Shown piece by piece: positions 25,256 through 36,690 of a stretch of 64,000 nucleotides of DNA. How positions within the stretch are numbered: position 1 is the first letter of the stretch; each line of letters begins with the position of its first letter. The translations under genes and the position numbers were made by a program. Origin of the DNA: Artemia franciscana (lineage: Eukaryota > Arthropoda > Branchiopoda > Anostraca > Artemiidae); contig NW_027062662.1 of the NCBI RefSeq assembly GCF_032884065.1, positions 922,552 to 986,551 of the forward strand. Reading direction: 5' to 3'. The notes under the pieces are model-generated. The model did not search any database. It was not told the DNA's origin and saw only the letters and a program-made list of their open reading frames with translations.

Positions 25256-26265
25256 ACCTCTCACTCATGATGCCCCTGAAATTTTCTTTTGGTATTATAA
25301 GCCATCCTAAAAATATTACTGATATGCCTGTATCAGCAATCTGTATACTTACAGTATGTTTTGATGCAGTTCAAATTTCCTCTCAAGGGTTCCTCAGATA
25401 TTTTGCTCAATATCCTCAGCCTCAGTAGTGCTTGCTATGGAAGTATTAGTTTTAGTGATAGTAGTGGTAGTTCTTGTGGTAGCAGTAGATGCCAAAGTAG
25501 TTGTAGTAGTAATAGCATGCAATTACTGCCTTTTTGGTGAATTCCCTTATCATTTCCTAAAAATTCCAAATTAATATACTCAGTTATTCCTTTGTCACAC
25601 CCTTTTGACAACCCATATACACATAACATGTTATGGTTTAGTTCAACACACCCCTCAACATTCCCTGAAAGACTCATCTTAATGCCCTTCATATTTTGGT
25701 AAGGTAGCAGTCAAACATGTATACCTTTTCTCAATAACATATACTATATGTAAACAAGAAAAAATTGCATAACTTGCAGCCCTTGCCCTGAGGCCTAGGG
25801 GGGGGGGGGGGGGGGTTGATATCCACAAACACATTATTGCTATGCTTTTAAACAATGCTGAAAAAAATTGATGTCTCAAAACTTTGTTTGCATTCTTTGT
25901 TATGAAAATGATGGGTGTGGGAGAGGGTTGGACCTCTAAAACTTATACAACCATCCTACTATAAGAACCAAAAATACCCCAGAGGCATAACATACACCCC
26001 TCACCCTTAGGCTCTGGTGGTTTTCTATCAAATATCTATTGGATTCTTTTCAGGAAAACAAGATGGGTTTGTGTGTGTGTTTTTTTTATTTGGGGGGGGG
26101 GGGGAGCTCTACTCTGATCACTTTGACTCTTAAAAAGGCCACTAGAACTTCTGATTATCAATCCAATGGGTCCCTTCCAAAGCATATACAACCACCCTTT
26201 CAATAAGAACCTTATATTCCCCCAGAGCATAATTAATCTGGCAAGAGCTCTAATGATATTCAAGT
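25256..26265 (+). repeat. GTA module plus F2 units, plus orientation, head-to-head with 22455-25255
   Basis: A TTTGACAACCCATATACACA module with GTAGTGGTAGTTCTTGTGGT is followed by AACTTGCAGCCCTTGCCCTG, a G-run of about 17 and further F2 blocks. The order GTA module then F2 is the same as at 6430-9320. Confidence 0.75.
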
Positions 26266-26275
26266 TGTCATTCCT

Positions 26276-26475
26276 CTAAATGGAAGGCATATATAGAAGG
26301 TATGGCTGTGCTGTTTGACCCATGTGATTGTATGGATGAGTAGGGGTAAGGCCTTGTTCAAGTGCTGATCTATATTTATCAACTAATGTAGGAAAACAGT
26401 CTTCCTTTTCTCCTTCTGTCTTCTTTTTTTTATGTAGTTGTGCTGTCACATTGGTGATATCTCTTTTCATTATAA
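26276..26475 (-). repeat. R3 dispersed repeat, minus-orientation copy
   Basis: On the minus strand it reads ATGAAAAGAGATATCACCAATG, an A-run, AGACAGAAGGAGAAAAGGAAG, then ACCCCTACTCATCCATACAATC and CACATGGGTCAAACAGC. It matches copies at about 46150 and 49347. This copy lacks a long (TA)n neighbour. Confidence 0.65.
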
Positions 26476-27183
26476 TTCACCTTTAGTTAATTATGCACTT
26501 TTGTTTCTATTTACATATTTTCATTATATACTAGGCCTATTTGTATCTATGATTTTCTGTAGTATCAATTCTGAGAAAACAGGGAAAGTTAATAATTTCA
26601 TATAATACACAGGTGGTAAACAACATTGTTAAACTCATTTCATTGGAGCAAAAACATGATGTGGGCTACATGGTGCTCAAAATACACAAAATGTTCAAAC
26701 AATTTTTATTTTTAGGCTACTCTATCATCTAATAATAATTGTTTCTTATAAAATCATAAATGATTATTTTATAGCAATTAGCCTTTGGCTTTCTCCTGTG
26801 TTAAATAAAATAATGGTTCAAATTCATATACAATAACATTTTTTGATAAATAATTTAAAAACAAACTTCAGAATGCAAAGAAAAGAATTAGAGGAGTAAA
26901 GATTTAATATGCTTATTGATATCTTCTATTTAGGGAAAATTTTCACTCAATATGGCTTCATGTGGGAGCTATGCCTAATCTGTTTTAATATTCAGTTCAA
27001 TCATATAGACCTATTTTTCATTGCCCAAATATATGGATTATAGCCTATTCTTTCTTTCTCATGCTGCTAGGCTATGCCATGTATGTTTTTTATCTATCTA
27101 ATGTATAATCAGTATCCTTAGCCACCAGCTCAAACACAAACCATTTGACATTGAAGTCAACCACTACCAGGTTCTTATATTAC
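26476..27183. other. Start of ERAL1 intron 1, unique AT-rich sequence
   Basis: No repeat family or open frame of note. It includes the exon 1 donor at its right edge. Confidence 0.6.
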
Positions 27184-27489
27184 CTTCCATTTCATGATCT
27201 GATTTGCCAATGTGCTCTTTCCAGCATTGGGTAGTCCCAAAATTGATACCTGTGTCAATTTGGAAATAGGAGGATTATCAGGCTTTGAGTGCATGAGAAC
27301 TTCATGCAACTCAGAATTTAAAGGGATGCTTCTCACTGAACTTCGCCTTTCATTTTGGTTGTCATAAGGTTCATATGATCCTACATCACTAGAATAGCCA
27401 CAATTTCCGTTTGGTTGCTTTATCGACACACTACAAAAAAGGCGTGTACTCTTCTTCAATTTACAAATCAAATTCAAGCATGTGGCCAT
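27184..27489 (-). CDS. ERAL1: ERAL1 exon 1: mitochondrial Era-like GTPase, N-terminus and P-loop
   Basis: Encodes 102 residues starting MATCLNLICKLKKSTRLFCS, a basic, acid-free N-terminus typical of a mitochondrial transit peptide. Near the end is the G1/P-loop GLPNAGKST, followed by LANQIMKWK. Era-family GTPases bind the small-subunit rRNA (12S in animal mitochondria) and assist assembly of the small mitoribosomal subunit. The exon ends in AAG followed by gtaata, a good donor in phase 0. The residues run directly into exon 2 (ICTVSKKVHTTR) in the same register as vertebrate ERAL1 (GRKVFPVSRKVHTTR, from memory). The start is the first ATG of the open frame and is followed at once by the transit-like stretch. 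The gene points away from the THAP gene, whose ATG lies about 3 kb to the right. Reading past the donor gives only V, I and a stop, so splicing is required. Confidence 0.9.
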
Positions 27490-28540
27490 TTTGAATATAC
27501 TGCCATATTATTTATTATGGTCACTGTCGATAGAGTAATTCTCAGACTTATTTTCTAATGTCCAGAAGCTCCACACTTCTGAAAACTGGAGAAACTCGCT
27601 CAAGAACAAAAAATAAATGATGAAAAGCAAAATTTAATGTCAACAAATATATTTCGTGATGCTGCTTTTTTTTCTACGAAAAATGTATTCATCAATATGC
27701 TAAAACAAATTTATTCAGAGCATTTGGTCTCCAAAAAAGAAATTAGAGAATTGAATTTAACTGATAAATAATTATATTGATTAGTTTATTTTTATTTACT
27801 TGTTTATTTTAATTATACAATTTTTTAATAGATATTACTTTACGGAACACGGTGCCATCATCACAAACAGCTTTAAACCAAGCAACCCAATTTCAATATG
27901 ATATAATCATTAGTTAGATGTGTGGATTAAATAAATATTCATAAGAAATAATGAACTGACCGAATTATTTATACTTTATCAAAATAAAAATGATATTCTA
28001 AAATATCATATTAAATAATATTTTCCAAATTCAAATATCCTTACACTTTTAAAATTCAAAATGTTGAAACTGTTTAAAAACTTTTTAAGCTGGTGTTTTA
28101 CCGACAAATTAATAAATATACCAGCCAAAAAAACTGCAGGAAAGTTGTTTCTACTGTTTTATTCATTGTTAGTTTGTCCAAAGTCCAATAAAATCGAGAA
28201 ATCTCTCTATAAATTACTTTTGACACAGCGTAATTTTTAAAGTGACCACATTCAACAATTCCAAGTTTCACCGATAAATTGCTTAATACAAAAGATAATA
28301 ACGCGCATTCATTGTCGTTACAATTAAGGTAATAATAAAAATAACTTCATAAACAAAACTTAAATCACTATTTTGAGCGGTTAGCATATTCTTACTCTTA
28401 AATAGTTTACTGCAACAGCTAGAGTGCTGCTCTTTCACCTAAGATAAGACAAAAACATATATTTTCTTTTGAAAGTATCTAAAAGGGGCTTTCATCTGCT
28501 GTTTATATTCCCAACAATAAAAAAATTTTGGGTTCTCGTA
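27490..28540. other. Upstream region of ERAL1
   Basis: AT-rich and free of recognised repeats up to the foldback at 28541. The ERAL1 promoter should lie near 27490-27700. I see no clear TATA box or initiator to name. Confidence 0.4.
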
Positions 28541-28843
28541 AAATTAAATAAAAAAAACTAATTTTTTTAGCTGAAAGTAAGGAGCGACATTAAAACTTAA
28601 AACGAACAGAAATTACTCCGTATATGAAATGGGTTGTCCCCTCCGCAATCTCTCGCTCTTTACGCTAAAGCTTTTAATTTTTTTAAAAAGTAGAATTGTG
28701 GCAAAGAGTCAAACTTTAGCGTAAAGAGCGAGGGATTGCGGAGGGGACAACCCATTTCATATACGGAGTAATTTCTGTTCGTTTTAAGTTTTAATGTCGC
28801 TCCTTACTTTCAGCTAAAAAAATTAGTTTTTTTTATTTAATTT
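28541..28843. repeat. Foldback element upstream of ERAL1
   Basis: Left arm 28541-28670 and right arm 28714-28843, 130 bp each with a 43-bp spacer. The arms are nearly perfectly complementary; I saw about one mismatch (CAATCTCTCG against AGGGATTG). It is followed by an internally shortened F1 element ending at 29886. It lies between the divergent ERAL1 and THAP genes. Confidence 0.9.
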
Positions 28844-29890
28844 CTGAACGTTTTTGAATTAATGCATGTTTGGTTTTGGCTCTCCGCACATAAATTATTA
28901 AAATGAAATTTGTATATTAATTCTTTTTTTGGCTAAATGGCTTTCTCTTAGTTTTGATCAGACGATTTTGAGAAATAAGGCGTGGAGAAGGAGGTCTAGT
29001 TACCCTCTTGTTTTACCATTGTTACCATTGTTTTCTTATAGTAATGCTAGAAAATCCTGCGCCCTTTTCATTGAATTTTTCTTCCCCCATGACAGATTCC
29101 TCTAAGGGAAGATCCTCCAACATAGCCCCCTCTCCTCAGCCCCACCCCCAAACAAAATAAAATCCCCCTGAAAACGTCTTTACACTTCCCAATAACCATT
29201 ATTATATGTAAACACTGGTCAAAGTTTGTAACTTGCAGCCCCTCCCCCAGGGATTGTGGGGGAGCAAGTCATTCCCAAAGACATAGTTATTATGGCTTTT
29301 GACTATGCTGAACAAAATGGCTATCTCAGAATTTTGATCCGTTGACTTTCGGAAAAAAATGAGCGTGGAGGGGGCCTAGATGCCCTCCAATTTTTTTGGT
29401 CACTTAAAAAGGGCACTAGAACTTTTCATTTCCGTTAGAATGAGCCCTCTTGCGACATTCTAGGACCACTTGGTCGATACGATGACCCCTGGGAAAAAAA
29501 AACAAAAAAAAACAAAAAAACAAACAAATAAACACGCATCCGTGATTTGTCTTCTGGCAAAAAATACAAAATTCCACATTTTTGTAGATAGGAGCTTGAA
29601 ACTTCTACAGTACGGTTCTCTGATACGCTGAATCTGATGGTGTCATTTTCGTTAAGATCTTACGACTTTTAGGGGGTGTTTTCCCTTATTTTCCTAAATA
29701 AGGTAAATTTTCTCAGGCTCGTAACTTTTGATGGGTTAGACTAAACTTGATGAAACTTATATATTTAAAATCAGCATTAAAATGCGATTCTTTTGATGTA
29801 GCTATCGATATCAAAATTCCATTTTTTAGAGTTTTGGTTACTATTGAGCCGGGTCGCTCCTTACTACAGTTCGTTACCACGAACTGTTTG
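28844..29890 (+). repeat. F1 repeat element, shortened, upstream of ERAL1
   Basis: Follows the foldback at 28541-28843 but lacks the middle (the TACCTCGCTC palindrome) found in other copies. It ends with the hairpin at 29867-29886 followed by TTTGA. This copy defines the 3' end, because sequence after TTTGA differs from the other copies. Confidence 0.8.
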
Positions 29891-29956
29891 ATATATGATT
29901 GACTCACATCTGTCAATTAAACCATTTATCCTTCGTACTTTGGTAAACGTATCATA

Positions 29957-30295
29957 GTTCATATAATTGACTTACCAATAAAGTGAACATACCACTCGAT
30001 GCTTTTTATGCTCTTAACGAATATAATAACCGCTTCCATCGCAAATTCAAATTTAAACACTTCCTAACCTAATCCAACTTAACCTAACAATAAATAATTT
30101 TGGCACTGAGAAAATGAAGCATTATTTTGACGAAAACGACCGATAGCTCATACTTTAATTGAAAATATGTCATTTTTAAAAGCTCAAAAATTGATTAAAT
30201 ATGAATTTGCGGTAGAGGCGATTATTATATTCGTCAAGAGCATAAAAAGGCATCGAGTGGTATGTTCACTTTATTGGTAAGTCATTTATATGAAC
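29957..30295. mobile_element. MITE with inverted repeats over 100 bp, about 0.3 kb before the THAP ATG
   Basis: The left end GTTCATATAATTGACTTACC and the right end, read in reverse GTTCATATAAATGACTTACC, continue through AATAAAGTGAACATACCACT and CGATGC for over 100 bp with few mismatches. The element is 339 bp long. No transposase is present and no clear target-site duplication is visible. Transcription of the THAP gene starts close to it. Confidence 0.8.
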
Positions 30296-30555
30296 GTTTA
30301 CGTATGCGAACGTGAGCTTGATACGCTTACCTGTACTTCATTTTCTTTTTTATCGTGGATAATCAATTTGCTGTAATTTGGTGTGTATTATTTCCTCTTT
30401 TTTCTTCAGATTTAGATATTGAATGATGTTAGGACGCGTGTTTGGCTATTCATTTGCTTCAAAGTACAATTTCGACAACCTATGTTGTTATACTTTAAAC
30501 TAATCTAGGAAGAAACTGAACAAATTATTATCTTTTGTTTTTGTTTAAATAAGTA

Positions 30556-30870
30556 ATGAATAATAAAAGCGTGAAGTGTATAGTGTGCTCCTTTTTCGAG
30601 TTTAAAGATACTGATGTTCAGCTTTTTAATTTCCCAAGTGATAAAAAGAAAATGGAGTTGTGGAGAAAAGCCATTAATGCTAATTATAGTTTTATGAGTC
30701 CTAGCAAAAGAAGTTATATTTGCGCATTCCATTTTGAACTTAGTATGTTCTCTGAAAATGGAGAGCTACTGGACACTGCTGTTCCTAATGTATGGCTTGA
30801 CTATTCTAAACCAGAGGATGATCAGCAGACAGTTAAGAGAAAAAAGCCAGGAAATGACACAAGCCCATCT
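30556..30870 (+). CDS. THAP-domain zinc-finger protein, exon 1
   Basis: Starts MNNKSVKCIVCSFFEFKD and encodes 105 residues before a strong donor (TCT then gtaagt) in phase 0. It contains a THAP domain, a C2CH zinc-coordinating DNA-binding fold. The first ligand pair is CIVC, the second is ICAFHF, and between them lies the FNFPSD segment. LWRKAI supplies the conserved tryptophan, and the domain ends with AVPNVW, the AVP-type box. A basic, acidic tail follows (KPEDDQQTVKRKKPG). THAP proteins bind specific DNA and act as transcriptional regulators; many derive from P-element-type transposases. The partner exon with C2H2 fingers lies 9.5 kb downstream and continues in phase. Codon use and layout look like a host gene. 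I cannot assign an orthologue. Confidence 0.85.
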
Positions 30871-31230
30871 GTAAGTAGACTACAAGTTTAAGTCTATTAT
30901 TATCTTTAGTCCAATTTATAGTAGAATCAGTTTAATAGAGAAGTAAGAGTAAATTTCTAGTTTGAAACATAATTTAGTTAAGATGAAAATGAATACACCA
31001 CTTGATGCCCTTTCTTAGGCCTATGCTCTCTCATAATTAAAACATTCAGTAAAATTCTAGTTAATTGACTTTTTGCTATCTCAAAAAGGGTTTAGGTTAG
31101 GAAAATGAAACTTTCAGGGATGGGTCTACAGGCTAAAGTAGGCTATGTCCTGGGAAGCTATTTTAAAGTACCTACCTCCACTCCTTCTCCCTCTAGAGGG
31201 CTGTGAAATTTGCCTAGGGTAAGACAACTA

Positions 31231-31457
31231 GTACTGGGACACTTCAATGACACTGCCTATTCTGGGACAGAATCTTTGGTTGGATTGCAACATGTCCAAT
31301 ACTGGGACAAAAGACAACAGGTTTTTTGGAAGCAACCCAGAAAAATGTATAGATTGGGTGTCCAAGATTAAAGTCTTTTGTCCCAGTATTGGACATGTTG
31401 TAATCCAATCAAAGACTCTGTCCCAGAATAGGCAGAGTGATCAAAGTGTCCCAGTAC
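31231..31457. mobile_element. Short foldback MITE (227 bp)
   Basis: The ends GTACTGGGACACTT and AAGTGTCCCAGTAC are perfect inverted repeats. The arms continue over about 85 bp (CTATTCTGGGACAGA; CAACATGTCCAATACTGGGA). The spacer is about 55 bp. Confidence 0.75.
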
Positions 31458-31804
31458 TGGTCATCTTTACTACATGACAGGTCTATACCTATTGGAATTT
31501 TGCAAAACAACATTTTACCTTAATTTTCAGTTACTAGTTGCTTTTTCTCTGCCTTTAGTTCTGAAAATGCAATTCTTGTTATCTGAGTAGAATTTTGAGC
31601 CATATCAATGTTTTTTGTTTTTTTTTTTAGTTTAGGAATTAGCTTAAATCACAGCTTGAAGTGAAATAAACTTTTGATCCTATTGATTCACTCCTTGTGA
31701 TGACAGTTGCATACATGGTTGATTAGATTCTGGTGGAAGATTCTAGTGCATCCCAGTCAAATCTCCACAGTTTGTCACTCCACTCAGCATCCAGATGGTG
31801 TTTG

Positions 31805-32365
31805 CATACATCTGTTGATTCAGCAGAAACAAGTGTTCTCCTTGAGGTTGTTCCAAAGGTTCACAATCTGGTTTGGGAAGAAGTTGCATCTTGCTCCAGT
31901 CCTTGCATGAAGTTTGCAAATTTGTTTTGGGTGTCCTTGTGTTAAGTGGGTGGGGTCAATCTCCAGTAGCTCATTTTCTAGATTGGTAGAGAGGAGTTTG
32001 TGTGCATGGATCATATCCCCACGTTTCTGCCTGTAGACTAAAGAGGGGAGGTTGAGTTCCCTCAGCCATTCACTATTGGGCTTGTTTTCCATACCAGCAA
32101 TCAGCTTAGTGGCCCTTTGTTGGATTTGCTCAAGCACTACCTTGTCCTTTTTTAATCAAGGGGTGGCCAGGATGGTCCCCACCTCCAAACATGGTCTTAC
32201 TAGTCCTTTGTAGAGCTTAGTGATTACATGTCTACTTCTGCTGGTAATACTGTGTTTAATGATGCCTAGGGCTCTGCTAGTATTGGCTGAGATCTTCTGT
32301 GAGTATGAGCTGAATTTCAACTGGGAGTCTACAATAACTCCAAGGTCTCTCCTCCTGAACATTCT
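31805..32365 (-). pseudogene. CR1-type LINE ORF2 C-terminal fragment
   Basis: The minus strand reads RRRDLGVIVDSQLKFSSYSQ, then RALGIIKHSITSR, KLYKGLVRPCLEVG and, after one frame change near 32140, LEQIQQRATKLIAGMENKPN, LPSLVYRQKRGDMI and IVNLWNNLKENT. These are the hallmark blocks after the RT palm in CR1 elements (DLGVxVDxxLKF, LVRPxLEYG, VQRRATKL, LxxRRxRGDMI). Only the 3' end of the element is present, as usual for 5'-truncated LINEs. Confidence 0.85.
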
Positions 32366-32799
32366 CTAGTATGTGGCAACTCCCAGGGTTTTAGGTCATT
32401 GGGCATTGTTGCTTGAATGTATTTGCATATCTTTAAAATCTTATAAAATGGAATTGAGCAAAGTTATGAAGCTGAAAATAATATTGTTGTACTTCAATTA
32501 AGCAGAAGATCTATTTTGCAAGGTTTCAATTTTATAACACACATATTTTTAAAGGTCATCAAAGGTCAGGGCCCTCTAGAAGGAGAAGTAGTAGAGGTAG
32601 TTGCTTCAAAATACCTTCATGGGGACTTAGTCTGTAGATTCATCCCTGAAAGTTTCATTTTCCTAACCTAAACCCTTTCTGAGATAGCAAGAAGTCAATT
32701 AACTAGAATTTTACCAACAATTGTTTATGGGTCTGATTCTATTTAAGCTCTAATGGGGCCCCAGAAGGTAGATAAATTTTCAGTTTACAACATAATTTA

Positions 32800-33172
32800 A
32801 CAGGTGGAAAATACCACCTGTTGTTTTTTTTTATGTTCTTTACAAATATAATAAATGCTTCTACTGCAAATTAAAATTTAAGCACTTTTTGAGCTCTAAG
32901 AATGACAAAACTTCAATTAAAATATGAGTTATTGCTTGTTTTTGATAAAATAATACTATGGTTTCTCAGCACCATTTTTTCTTGGTCATTTTTGAAAGAA
33001 TACTGCTATATTTTCTCAGTGCTAAAATTGTTTATAATAAAGTTAGGCTGGGTTAGGTTAAAAAGTGCTTAAATTTGAATTTTTGTTGTTGGAGTGATTG
33101 TTATATTTGTAAAGGACATAGAACATGCATCAAGTGGTATGTTCACTTTATTGGTAAGTCAGTTATATGAAC
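32800..33172. mobile_element. Diverged relative of the 29957 MITE in the THAP intron
   Basis: Its right end (GCATCAAGTGGTATGTTCAC, TTTATTGGTAAGTCAGTTAT, ATGAAC) matches the 29957-30295 terminus. The left end is damaged (ACCACCTGTTG in place of ACCACTTGATG) but the inner arm TTCTTTACAAATATAATAA still pairs. Confidence 0.65.
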
Positions 33173-34099
33173 TGTTATAAATTTACCCAGTATTTTATTA
33201 TAACTTAATTTATTTAAGGTAATATAATCCAGAAGCATTGATTTATCAAAACTAAGTAAGAAAAAAAAAACTCAAAACAATTTCCCCATTTTTCTATCCA
33301 TCATGTCTCTGCTATCATATTTGATTTTTTTTTTCATAGGCCTATAGGTGAAACAGCAGTTTTAAGTATCCTAATAGAATAAGAAGAAAACAAGGCAGAT
33401 TTTATTTTTTATTTTTTTTGTTCAACCTAATCTTGATAATGTTTATGAATTACACAACTTTTATGAAATGGATTTGTAACAAAATAGTAATTTTGAAACA
33501 AATGCTGCAACCCATTATATATAAAAAATATAGAAAAATTATTTTTTTCAAAGGTACTAAAATTGCTTTTTTAGCTGTTTTTAAACAAAAGCATGCTAAA
33601 CCAGTATTAACATGTGTGTCTAGTTAGAACCCCATGTTTGGTCAGAACCTTTTTCAAAAGTTCTAAAAAACATTGGCTTGAAAAGAGGGGTATTAAGGAG
33701 GGTGCAACCTCCCAAATATAGAATAACTTCTTATATTTTTAAGTTTTAATGTTGCTCCTTACTTTAAGTAGAAATGATTTGTTTTATTATATTTAATCTG
33801 GAAGGTGTTACACATCTCTGATTTTTCTTTGGTAAAGATATATAATTCTAAACATTTGCAGTTGAGAGCTTTAAGCCTCTATGGTAGGGTTTTGTGATCA
33901 TTTCTTGTTAGGGAGGGGAAGATGCCTTAAAGAGTATATTTAAATGCCAAAATATCCTGACACATTTAGCCTTCAGGTATACAGAATTAGATCTAAGGAA
34001 TGGGGGTAAGGGTGTAGGTCAAAATTGATAACAAGAATGCCAAAGATCATGAGTAAGAGCAATGAAAAAGAAAGGGGTTCTCTAATAAGCAGATGAAAA

Positions 34100-34500
34100 T
34101 TTGCTACATGTTTTCCAGAGAAATTGCCTATGTTTTGTTCTGGGTACCTGGATGACTAATAGCATTTCAAACAGTAGGCTGTACAAAAAGTATGGTTCCA
34201 TCTTGCTTTCTATGGATATAGTGAGAGAAAGGTTGAGATGGCTAGGGCATGTTTTGTAAACAAAGGATAACAGATTGCTGATAATTGTCCTTTTTGGCCA
34301 ACTGCCTTGGGCTAAACAGAAAGCACATCATTTTCTGTTGGGGGGTAGGATGTCATAAAGAAAGAATTAAAGCAACTTCTTGGGAGGGTGTAAAGAGGAA
34401 GACTTTTAATAGATTAGGATGGATAAGGAGCATGCATAGTTGTGTTAGCCTCAGGCGGCTTTGTGCTGCTGTGAGTTGTTGTTAGTAGTAGTTGTAATAG
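34100..34500 (+). pseudogene. LINE 3' fragment (RLRWLGHVL-type C-terminus) with GTA tail
   Basis: Frames read RLYKKYGSILLSMDIVRERL, RWLGHVL, then KDNRLLIIVLFGQLPWAKQK and, in another frame, TSWEGVKRKTFNRLGWIRSM and HSCVSLRRLCAAVSC. The RRLRWLGHVxR, GRPRxxWxD and RxxWRxxVxxC pattern is a common LINE ORF2 C-terminus. A short GTAGTAGTTGTAATAGTAG tail follows immediately (about 34470-34503). Confidence 0.7.
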
Positions 34501-34689
34501 TAGAAAAAGAAAGCTTATGAGAGTTGAAAGATAATTGAATCTGTTAAGTACAAGTAAGAAGGTCCAAAAGTCTCATTAGTTTCTTTAAGATTAATGATTG
34601 TGTTGATTTTATCTAAAATTATTTGCTAACTTATACAGATTGTGTTTCATGTCAAGAGACTAAAAAGTCATATGTAAGGGAGTGGTGTA

Positions 34690-36690
34690 TTGCAATCCAC
34701 TGAATGAAATAAGTTATTAGCTACCAGTTTTAAGAATCATTAAACCAGTTAAATTGTTATATGTTGTGTAGTAGAGTAAATAAAACTTGTGTTCTCTATA
34801 CAGATTACAACATAAGTGGTTTCAGAAGTAGGATAGCTCTCTACTGAATCTGTTCAGTAGAGTTTGTAGTGAAGTAGAAGTTCTCTACTTCTCTCTGAAT
34901 TAGAGGTTTAATTCAGCTCTCTATACAGATTAAAACATACATGGTATCAGAAGTAGGATACTTAACTGAATAAAGTGAAACGTGGATTTTTTGCTCATTA
35001 AATTCAAGCATAAATTAAGGTAAAGAACCCAAAATTTTTCATAACACTTAGTGGTGCTGAAAAGACACTTTTTGAATTTTGTTGTTGTTATCTCCATTCA
35101 TATGTCTCTGAATTTTGGATAGTGTTAAACATTAGTAACAAAGAATTTGTGGTAACTTGGACTTTGCCTCAGTTTTGTGTTAAATTTTCCACTATCTATA
35201 AGCTGAAAATATTCAATTCACAGTCTGTTTGTGCTTCAGTTCTGATAGCTAGTTAAAATAATCCACAAAAAGAAACTTTTACTGTTATTACTATTTGTGA
35301 AAACTATCTCCTGTATTATACTGTTTTCCTCCTGCTAGGGGAGATAGTTGCTGGATTATTAGCTAGCTCTTCATTTATTGCATGTTCTTGGTGAACAAGG
35401 TGGGTCTCCCCCCCCCCCCTCCAGTAGTGCCAGGGTATCAAGTGTGCAAGTGTGTTTCATATAACATTTATGTGTGCTGTCATGTCACATTGCAGATGCT
35501 TCATAGTAAATTTGTACATACTTTAGTAGCACATTGCACATGCTTCATAGCACATAAAGGGGGTGCTATCATAGCACATTGTGAGTGCTTTATAGCGAAT
35601 TTAGTGTTTTTTTTATAGTACATTGCTGGTGCTTCATAGCACATTAGTGCATGCTTTATTAGCATGTTTGCAAGTGCTTCATAGCACACTTGGCTGTGCT
35701 TTCATAGCAAATTGCCAGTACTTCATAGCACATTTGTTCGTGCTTTTATGGCACATTGCGAGTGCTTCATAGCACAGTTGTGCATCCTTTCATAGCACAT
35801 TATGCATGCTTCATAGCACATTTGTTCATGCTTTTATGGCACATTGCGAGTGCTTCATAGCACAGTTGTGCATCCTTTCATAGCACATTATGCGTGCTTC
35901 ATAGCACATTTGTGTGTGATTTGATAGCATGTTGAGGGTGCTTCATAGCACATCTCTGAATGATTTTATAGCGCACCACTGTGCTTCCCAGCACTTTTGA
36001 AACGCCCGTATCTCACTGACAGCCAAATTTGCATCTGTATGAGCCCGAAGGAGCAGTGTAAGGGTAACATGTAAACAAGGTCACAGACACGGGAAGGACT
36101 TTACTTAGCTAAATACAAGGCCAAGGAAATGGATGAAGAACGCCTGATGGCCATGTTTCGTGCCTCCATGAAGGTGAGCTTGGAAACAATTCAGGCTGAA
36201 CTAGAGCAAGAGAGGGAGACTAGCCAACAGCAGATACAACAGCAGCTGGAATTGTGCATTTCAGAATGCAGCAGTTACAGCTGAGAATACTACTATCCAG
36301 AATGTCAAGTTTATGGATGGTATGGATATTGATGCATACCTCACAACCTTTGAGCAAACTGCACCCAATATAACTGGAGTTGTGCTACATGGGCAGTTAG
36401 ACTCTTGACCTTGCTGACAGGTAAAGCTGCAGAAGCTGCTGCAATTGTTCTGACAGCTGATAGCTCTGATTTCAACCATGTGAAAGAAGCTATTCTCAGA
36501 AGATTCCGAGTGACATCTGAAAACTAACACCAGTTATTCCATATGACACAGAAGGAGGCAGACCAGTCATTTACCAACTGTGGTAAGAAACTAGAGTAGC
36601 TGCTGACCAAATGGTTGGACGTTGCTGACTAGAGATTGATTGCAACCGCAGATGGGCTGAGAACAAAGATAGCCAATATTCTTAGAAAAC
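34690..36690 (+). mobile_element. LTR-retrotransposon fossil (leader and gag region), probably Ty3/Gypsy-like
   Basis: Parts in order: an LTR-end and primer-binding-site-like region (about 34740-34960, with a duplicated block), a leader with a minisatellite (35470-35990), and a gag-like region (about 36110-36690). The gag-like part has blocks resembling the matrix/capsid part of retrotransposon gag (AYLTTFE; LTGKAAEAA; VKEAILRRFRVTSEN). No pol region or downstream LTR is seen. It is broken, with several breaks, and looks old. Confidence 0.6.
35470..35990 (+). repeat. Minisatellite with GCTTCATAGCACAT units
   Basis: About 15 or more units of roughly 30-36 bp alternate TGCTTCATAGCACATTTGTG and CTTTTATAGCACATTGCGAG variants. 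One longer block is duplicated almost exactly (about 35728-35800 and 35820-35890). It lies inside the LTR fossil's leader. Confidence 0.85.

Larger units (their letters stand above)
31050..32725. repeat. Inverted repeat of about 150-bp arms enclosing a MITE and a LINE fragment
   Basis: The left arm (about 31050-31205) contains GGGTTTAGGTTAGGAAAATG and AAACTTTCAGGGATG. The right arm (about 32565-32725) carries the reverse complement with moderate divergence. The 1.4 kb between them holds the 31231-31457 MITE and the 31805-32365 LINE fragment. It could be an old non-autonomous DNA transposon with nested insertions. Confidence 0.6.

Noticed and set aside
35470-35990. CRISPR-like array
   Set aside because: Units are contiguous degenerate minisatellite repeats without unique spacers, in a eukaryotic context.
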